Shown one piece after another: positions 6,476 through 15,400 of a stretch of DNA of 19,145 nt (position 1 is the first letter of the stretch; each line of letters starts with the position of its first letter). The stretch spans positions 1 through 19,145 of the forward strand of contig CALCUH010000203.1 of the NCBI GenBank assembly GCA_937907165.1. The letters run 5' to 3'. A program made the position numbers and the translations under genes. Source of the stretch: an uncultured Bacteroidales bacterium (GTDB taxonomy: Bacteria > Bacteroidota > Bacteroidia > Bacteroidales > Paludibacteraceae). The notes under the pieces were generated by a model. It saw only the letters and a list, made by a program, of their open reading frames with translations. It searched no databases and was not told the origin of the DNA.

Positions 6476-9400
6476 TTATTTTCTGATCTCCTTGACGGAA
6501 AGGCCATCCACTTCCACCACATAAGTGCCAGACGCAAATTTGCCAAAGTCAACATGCGCTTTCTTTCCCGTGAAAGAAGTAGACAAGACGACAATACCCG
6601 AAGCGTTCGTCACAACCAAATTATGGGTACTACCATTATCGACACTCAATTCGACCGTAGTTTCACCATCTGTAGGATTAGGATATACAGACAACGAAGT
6701 ATTATTTCCGTTATTAAACCATTTCTTACATGTGTGAAGCTGACGTCCGTCAACCGTCTTCACCTCCAAGTAATAATTACCAGACAAGCCCTTCTTCTCG
6801 CAATAATATGGCATTGTGGCGCCACCGATTCTCACATCATTGTGGAACCATTGGTATTGGTAGAAGAGATTCTCCGTATTGATAACAGATACAACATCAG
6901 ACCAAATATCGACGATGTAGTCACTAGGCAGATTGACTTTAATTTCAACGTCGAAGAACGGAGTTACAGATTTATCCGCATTTGCGAATTGAACAGAAGC
7001 GTGATAAGTATTTGCCGCACAATCAGGGACGACAATCTTAACCTCGTTTTCCTCAAGCGTCGGAGTGAAGTCCACATCCTCAAAGCCCACCGCCTTCGCC
7101 TCATCGCTAAAGAGAATACGGTATTCGGTCGGAGAAGCGGAGTTATGAAGCGTATAACGAATCACATCCTCTGTATTAGGACAATATCCGAAAGCAGGAA
7201 CAAGAAGTGTATCAACCATCAATTCGTCGATATCCTTAGCGAACAAAGCAGAGACAATCGTATCCGAAGTCACCTTAAAGCGAATGTTAATCGTTGTGTC
7301 CCCATTGCCCCAACTAACGAAATGATAACCAGGATTAGGAGTAGCTGTCAAATCAGCCATCTCCTCAAAGGTGTAATTGCCCTCACCTTCGACACTTCCG
7401 ACATTACCGTTAATCTTAGCGACAACAGTATAAATCAAAGGCTCGAACAAAGCATGGAGCACAGTATCATGCGAAGTCATGAAGATAGGGAATTCAGCGT
7501 CCCAGCCTACAAATTGATGGCCCCACTTAACCGGAGACAAGCGGTCCAAAGATTCGTGTCTGATCGTATCGCCATATAGCACAGGATATACATTTAATGT
7601 ATCTTCACCGTTCATAGCGATCAACGAATAAATATTACAAGAGAAAACAGGGACGACAGCCGTATCCGAAGTCACAACCACCTTGCGAGGATTGGTACGA
7701 TCACCATCGTTCCATGTCCTGAAGCGATAGCCTTCGACCGGCACAGCTGTCAACGTAATGGTATCACCATACGAGATCACACTATCCGATTCGACATGAA
7801 TCAAACCGTTCTCAAGTAAAGTGTCCATTGTCAAGTTAAAAGTTTTAATCTGCCATTGTGCATTGAGTATAACATCATCAGTTCCGACTTTCAGAGGCAA
7901 ATTCGGAGACCAACCCATAAAATCGTAACCGATTTTTCCCGGATGAACAGTTATGAACTCCTCTTTAATGGTGTCACCACATGTGACAGAAGAAGAGGAA
8001 ATAGTATCTCCGTCGCTCACGAGAATCATTCTGTAATTATTAGGATAGAAAATCGGATAGAACGACGTGTCGCTCACGACCACTACGGAGCGTGGGTTAA
8101 TAGTATCACCATCGTTCCAATAAACGAAATGGTAACCTTCGGAAGACTCAACCATCAATATGACAGTATCACCATAAGCGATAGGGTTTGTATGGTCAAC
8201 CGTTACTGCTCCGTTCTCGAACAAAGAGTCGATAGTCAATTCAAAAGAACGTATATTCCAAACGGTCTCTACCCACACATCAGCCGTATCGATAACGAAA
8301 GGAATATCTTTAGACCAACCGATGAAATCATACCCTTCATTTTCCAAATCAAATTGGAACATATCTTCTTTAATCGTGTCTCCATAAGAGACTGTGATTT
8401 GAGATAATATCTCGTCCTCATCCACTATGGTCAGTTCATATTGATTAGGGGAGAAAAGTGGTGACAGCACCGTATCACTAACGACGCGCACAGAACGAGA
8501 GTTTGAGAGATAGCCATCACTCCATCCGACAAAATGGTAACCAGAGGCAGGAATAGCATTGATTTCTACCATTTCGCCATAATCCACAGGGTTGACATAA
8601 TCGGCCAACACAGAACCTCTCATCGTATCCACATCAAGAGTTAGACTAAACTGACGGATAGTCCATTGTGCCTCAATCGTCGTATCAGAAGCGCCAAGTA
8701 AGAACGGAAGAGAAACGTTCCAGCCCGTGAAATCATAACCCTTCTTAGTAGGAACGACGTCTATAAGCGAATCATCAGTAATCGTATCGCCATAGGCACG
8801 AACAAAATCAAGCAAAGTGTCTCCCTCGCTTAACACGAAGACATTATATCTATTCTGTTCAAAAAGAGCAGAAAAGAAGGTGTCAGAAACGACACTAATT
8901 ACACGAGGATTAATAGAGTCTCCATCGTTCCATGCGACAAAGTGGTATCCCTCAAATGGCGTAGCCGTCAACATGACAGAATCACCATACCTTACCGGAT
9001 TCTCCTTCTCCATTGAGAGAGATCCGGAAAGGAGAGACGAGTCGGTCGAAACGATGAACGTGCGGATGTTCCATTGGGCATCAAGCACCACATTCTCCAA
9101 TCCGACCACAATTGGAAGTTGAGGAGTCCAACCAACCAACTCATACCCTGTTTTAAGAGGAGTCACATCCAACGAATCCTCATAGATCGTATCGCCATAG
9201 AAAATAGGAGTAGTCTTAATGGTATCATCCTCACTCATGACAATCAACATATACTGGTTAGGCTCAAATTGAGCCGACAACGAGAAGCTATCGGTAACTG
9301 CAATGGAGCGAGGATTCTCAGTAACGCCATCGCTCCAAGAAGCGAAGTGGTAACCCTCGACAGAAACAGCCTCAACAGAAATGGTATCTCCATAAGTAAC

Positions 9401-12400
9401 AGGATTTTCGAAATCGGAAATCACCTTACCGTAATCCGCCACACTATCTATATTCAAATTGAATTTTTTCTTGTTCCATGAAGTCTTAAGAATAACATCA
9501 TCATCACCAGCAACAATAGGAAGAGAAGGAATCCAACCAGCGAAATCATAACCAGTCTTCACCAAGAAAGTATCGATAACGGATTCGTTAATCGTATCAC
9601 CATATTTCAAAGAGATAGTTTTGACAATCTCCTCTCCGTCGAGTAGCAACAAATCGATTTCATTGATAGCATATATAGGAGCCAACATCGTATCTCTGAC
9701 AACCACCAACGAACGAGGGTTTTCTCTGCTGCCGTCACGCCAAGAGACGAAGTGATAACCGGCAATCGGTTCAACACTTAATTGGACTTCGTCTCCAAAT
9801 GCGACAGGATTAGAGAACAAGAGCGTCACCTTACCAGAAACATCTGAAGTGTCGACAGAAACCATATAGTGTTTCTTGGTCCACTTAGCCTGTATTTCCA
9901 TATCGGAAGCAGCCACTGCGACAGGAAGTGCCGGATCCCAACCTGCGAAATCATGTCCATATTTCTCCGGCGTGATCGTGATGGAATCTGAGGTGATCGT
10001 ATCACCATATACAACCGTAAGAGATTTCAACGTATCCCTTCCATTCATGAAGAATACGGAATAGTCGTTCGGTGCAAATAAAGAAGACAAAGTCGTATCA
10101 CTCTGAATCAAAACCGTACGAGGGTTAGTCAACACGCCATCGTTCCAACCCGCAAAATGGTAGCCGACGGAAGGCGTTGCGATAACCAAAACGGAATCTT
10201 CGAAAGCGACAGGATTAACAAAGTTAGCAGAGGCTTTACCGTGTTCGTATATCGTATCAACAGTAACATGATAATATTTCCTATTCCATTGAGCCATAAG
10301 CGTCATATCATTCGGTTCCAAAGCAATCGGCAAGGAAGAAGACCAACCGTTGAAATCGAAGCCTAGTTTCTCAGGAACAATTCCGATGATGGAATCCGTA
10401 ATGATTGTACCATAAGGGAGGACTATCTGTTTCAGCGTATCCACTCCATCCATCAAGGAGAGAAGATAGTCGTTCGGAGCGAAAGAGGCAACGAAAGAGG
10501 TGTCGGTCGTAAGTACGAAAGAGAACTGGGACTCAACAATCGTATCATTCCAAGCGACGAAATGGTAACCAAGTTTAGGATCAGCTGAGATAATCACAGT
10601 ATCAGAATATGGATAAATACCCGCACCAAGAACGGAACCCATCAAAGTATCTGAAGATGAGAGACCCACATAATATTCAGTCGGTGCAGCCTCTATCACA
10701 ACGATGGCGTCAGCGGAAGCTGCGTAATATTGAAGTTCAGGATATCTCACATAATAAGTGCCAGGAACGAACAAAGAGTCCACGTCAGTCACAAGAGCAT
10801 AAACCGAATCGTCATCCGAACGCATCTCCATGTCCAGTTCCAATCCGATCATACGTCCATCCAACGCGCCAGGCACGCTTTCAGCGATAGGAGTGATGAC
10901 GGGAGCATCCTGTGGAATCTTTTTGATCGTCAAAATACCTCTTGATGTCTCAGGATCATAACAAGCGTCCAAAGAATCGTCAATGAAATAGAAGGCAATC
11001 TCATTCAAAGTATACCCCGGCTCCGTAATAGTACCAGTAGCATGGGCAATCAACGTATCACCGTCGACAAGGCCTAATCCGCCGATGGTGACACTATCAA
11101 AGAGAAGCGGCATGCCATCATAAATCTTAGTACTATCATATGCCATCAATTTGATGTATCTCTTTGAAATGACACCTGGCATTTCAAAATCCTCCACCAA
11201 ATAGCTGGCGGTATCACCACCACGCAAAGTACAAGAGAAGGTGATGGTGCGATTTCCCGCATATATTTTATCATATCTTGCTTCGAGTGTGTTCAAATGA
11301 ATATCATCGTCGCCGACTACACCGATGAGAACACTATCCGTATTCAAACTCAACAACGTATCCGTCCCATCATAAACCTTTTTAGGATTTGCCACTACAC
11401 TTTCAAGAGACAAATATCGTCTAGAAACACGCATATCGGTCACACCACAAGGAATCTCCATGCCATCACTCATAGTAAAGACCACATTCAACTTATGAGT
11501 TCCGACAGGTATGACATAACCGCTATCAACAAGGACATCATCCACGAAATAAGAGAGAGAACCATCGATACCCTCTTCATCCAAGATAGCGACAGGATTA
11601 TATCCGACGACAGCATCGCCATAACAAGTATCTTCCAAGAACCAAGAAGCTGTGACTGCAGGACGACTAATATGAGCGGTGAACGTATCCGTCATTGCGA
11701 GGTAATTAGCCGCATCCGAACCCGTCAAACGATAGTTAACATAAACCGGGATATCATTGCCATACATTGGCGTAGCGAATTTCGCCTCGGCAATTTCCGC
11801 GAAGACCTCATCGTCACCCAATACACCTGATATGACAGTACCCATCACCGCATCAGCTCTATCATTACCATCATAATTCTTACCTTCGACCGTTGTCCCT
11901 TCAATTCGGACTAACTTAGGAAGGATACTTGCCGGAACAGTATCTGAAGGATTCGTCAAATAATAGTTAGCGACATCAGTCCCTGTCAACACATGAGAGA
12001 AAATGATAACGGAAGCGTCAACCGAGGAAGTGTCGTAAGAAGCCGAGGAAATGATGGAGACATCCTCTCCCGTATAGAGGCCTTCAATACCTGAAACGAA
12101 ATGTACAGAATCGCTCTGGTCATATACCTTCGTATCGGCAAATACAGGCATAGCGGTAATCGGAGCCGCATGAATTTCAATAGACCCAACGACGAACTCG
12201 CCGTCGCCAAAATCATCATTGATTATTTTTACTCTCACGTCATAAACACCGGCATTAGCAGGCGGGAAATCAAGCCAACTCTGACCTTCAGCGGCGAGCT
12301 TATAAGAGACGGAATAATCACCGCCCTCCGTAATAAGAGGAAGATAATCAGACACAAACTCGGCAGGATGAGTCTGCCCGTCATATATGAATTCCGATTG

Positions 12401-15400
12401 GCTAAGAATAAACATAGAGGAATCGATAACATTACGAACGATAACCCACGTCAAAGAATCATTCTCTGGCAAAACGAAATCAGCATTATCCAAACCAAGC
12501 ACTTTAGCCACATATGTACCAGCGGAGATAGCGGAATCGTTCCCGATGTCAGTAATGGACAACGAGTAGCCCTCCAAATCGGTCTCCACCGTAGCGGAAA
12601 CACCATGTTTAAGACCGTCATATAAGAAAGTGTCCGGTTCGCTCCAATTCAAAAGAACCGTTCTCGGTTGAACGACACCATTCTCATAAACTACAGAATC
12701 ATAAGCCAAAACATAATTAGAGAGATTGTCACCACGCATCTCGTAATGTATCGTGACGGTTTTATTCACACCAGCTGAAGCATTATCATACACAGCGAAT
12801 GGGACCACGACAATAGAATCAGCGTTCGAAACGCCAGATACCGCATTTACAATGACAGAAGCGGAATCTGTTCCATCAAACACCTTTTCCATCACAGTAG
12901 AGTCGACCACTCGGATGACACTAGGCAAGATAGAGAAGTGGGTGGTATAATCAGAGAAGATGAAATTGCCATCGGATTTTGCCACTATAGTTGCAGTAGC
13001 CACATCATTTCCGGCATTCACATTATCAGAACATCTAATCTCATAATCGAGATTCTCTCGCATCACAAGTGAATCATCCGTAGTGATGATGGCCGTCGGA
13101 CATTGTTCATAACCGCTATAATTGAAAGCCGTGTCATTCCATACTATATTTTCCTTTTTCAAATCAACAGTTTTAGGAGTAACCGTCAGACTACCATAAT
13201 GATATTCCACATTGTAATTATCCTTAGAGAAAGTAACGGTGAAGAGATTATCAGAATTACCGACATTCAGTTGAGAACCGGTAAATGTGATTGTCGGGAC
13301 ATCTCCGGCCACCAATTGTTTCGCCATCAAAAGATATGCGACTTCAGAAATCAAAGGAGTTCCATCAAACTCCTTTGAATCCTCAACGGATATATAGACA
13401 ATGTCCCTTTTAGCGATGGAAAAATAAGCGGTATCCGTAGCGAATGCATATGGATGGCTTTCTCCGACAATTGCAGAGACAATTACCATAGCGGAATCAC
13501 CCGCATCAATATTATTTAGACATGAAAACGTGAAATCGGACTCGCTCAAGGTGTCGCCGTCAACCGTCAGCATGAGAGTCGGAATCTGAGGCTTACCATC
13601 ATAACGCAAGCCTTTATCGTTCACCGTAATGACAGGTTTGGAAGTCACCTTCAAAATGCTCCATGAGGTGGAATCATTCGCAGGCAAAGAATAATTATCA
13701 TTACCCAAAGAGAGGACATACGCCACATAATCGCCCACCTCAGTAGCCGTAGTGACACCCGCATAAGTTAGCGTCACGACATCACCCTCCACAAGGTCTT
13801 GAACGGTAGCGCTCATGCTTTTTTCCGTCTTATCGTAAACAAACGTATTAGGCGTGCTCCATACGATAGTGACCTCTTTCGGAGAAATCACTCCATCATT
13901 CAGGGTAGAGTCTCTAATCTCTAACAAGTAATTGGAAGCGGAAGTCCCATCCAAAGAGAAGGAAAGGTCCACACGTTTTTTATCACCAACATTCTTGTCG
14001 TCGAACAAACCCGTTGCGGTCACACTCACGTCATCTCCCACCACAACACCCGAAACGGATTGAACAATCACATCCGCAGAAGTAGTTCCGTCATATATTT
14101 TAGGGGAAAGTGTGAGCGTTTCTATGCCTACCAAAGCAGGAGTAATCCTGAAGCGGCTAATAAAATCAGAGAAACTATAATTGCTGTTTGCGACAGACTT
14201 AATCACGAGTTCAGCCTCACCTACGGGAACATTATTCAAACACTCGACCGTGAAATCGCGGGCAAATTCCAAAAGGAATGAGTCATAAGTAATTGTCACG
14301 GTAGGACAATGAGCGGTAGCGTCATAGATAAAAGAGGTGTCAGACAACACAACCATGGAATCATCCAAAGTTATGACGAGAGGAGTAACCGTCAGAAGGC
14401 CCTCCTTCTTTTCAACCTCATAATTATCAATAGGGAATATAACATTGAATTCATTATTTGCGCTACCCACATTCGTCTGCGAAGCGCCGAACGTCACATC
14501 GTAAGTGTCTCCATCCACCAAACCATCGCCTGAAACGCTCTCTATCATCTCACACGTCAACGGTTGGCCATCATAAATTTTGTCACAAGAAGAAGAGGTG
14601 AAAAGAAGATGTCTCTTGCCGATTTTAAAATTCAAAGAATCCGTCGCAATGATATAATTACCATTCTTCTTGCCCGAAACAATCACCCAAGCGGAATCTC
14701 CCGCATTCACATTATCAACATATGTCACATCATAAGCAGACCCTTCCAATGTGTCAGAACCTACCATCACAAACACATCAGGTCTATGCGGAGTTCCGTC
14801 ATACAAGAAAGAATCGTTCACAAGCGTAATGTCCGCATCGATTTCAACAGGTGTAATCATCCACTTATGAGTAGCAGACGCTGGCAACACATAATTTTCA
14901 TTATCCAAAGTTTTCGCTTCGGCCAGATATTCACCCACTTCAACCGCCGTAGCGTTCTCATAAGCAACAACATTCACGCGATCACCCGCCACCACATTAG
15001 AAACCATTGCGGAAACAGATTTCTCCATTCCATCATAAGAGAAAGAGTCCGGCAAAGACCAAGACAACTCAGCCTCTAATGGAGTAATCACCCCATCAGA
15101 AGAACTATCGGCAGCACTCACCAAATAGTAGTTAACTTTATCAGTTCCAGTCAGTTCATATTGGATATCAACTTTCTTATCGGTTCCCACATTTGCGTCT
15201 CTGAATTGACATGCGGCGGAAACATTAACATTGTCTCCGTTAATGACACCCGCAACATTCAAAACAGAGCCAACCGCATCTGTTTTTCCGTCATAGGTTT
15301 TGGAATCGATAGACTTCTCCGTCACGGTAACTGCAGCCGGAGATATCGAAAAATGAGAGACGAAATCATCAAACATATAATTACCGCCCTCTACTTGATG

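Noticed and set aside
6554..7579. Long rightward open frame (341 codons) opposite the 3' end of the giant gene, with many similar ones along its length
   Set aside because: The translations are rich in Arg, His, Ile and Asn, have no domain pattern, and mirror the repeat structure of the giant gene on the other strand. They are shadow frames.
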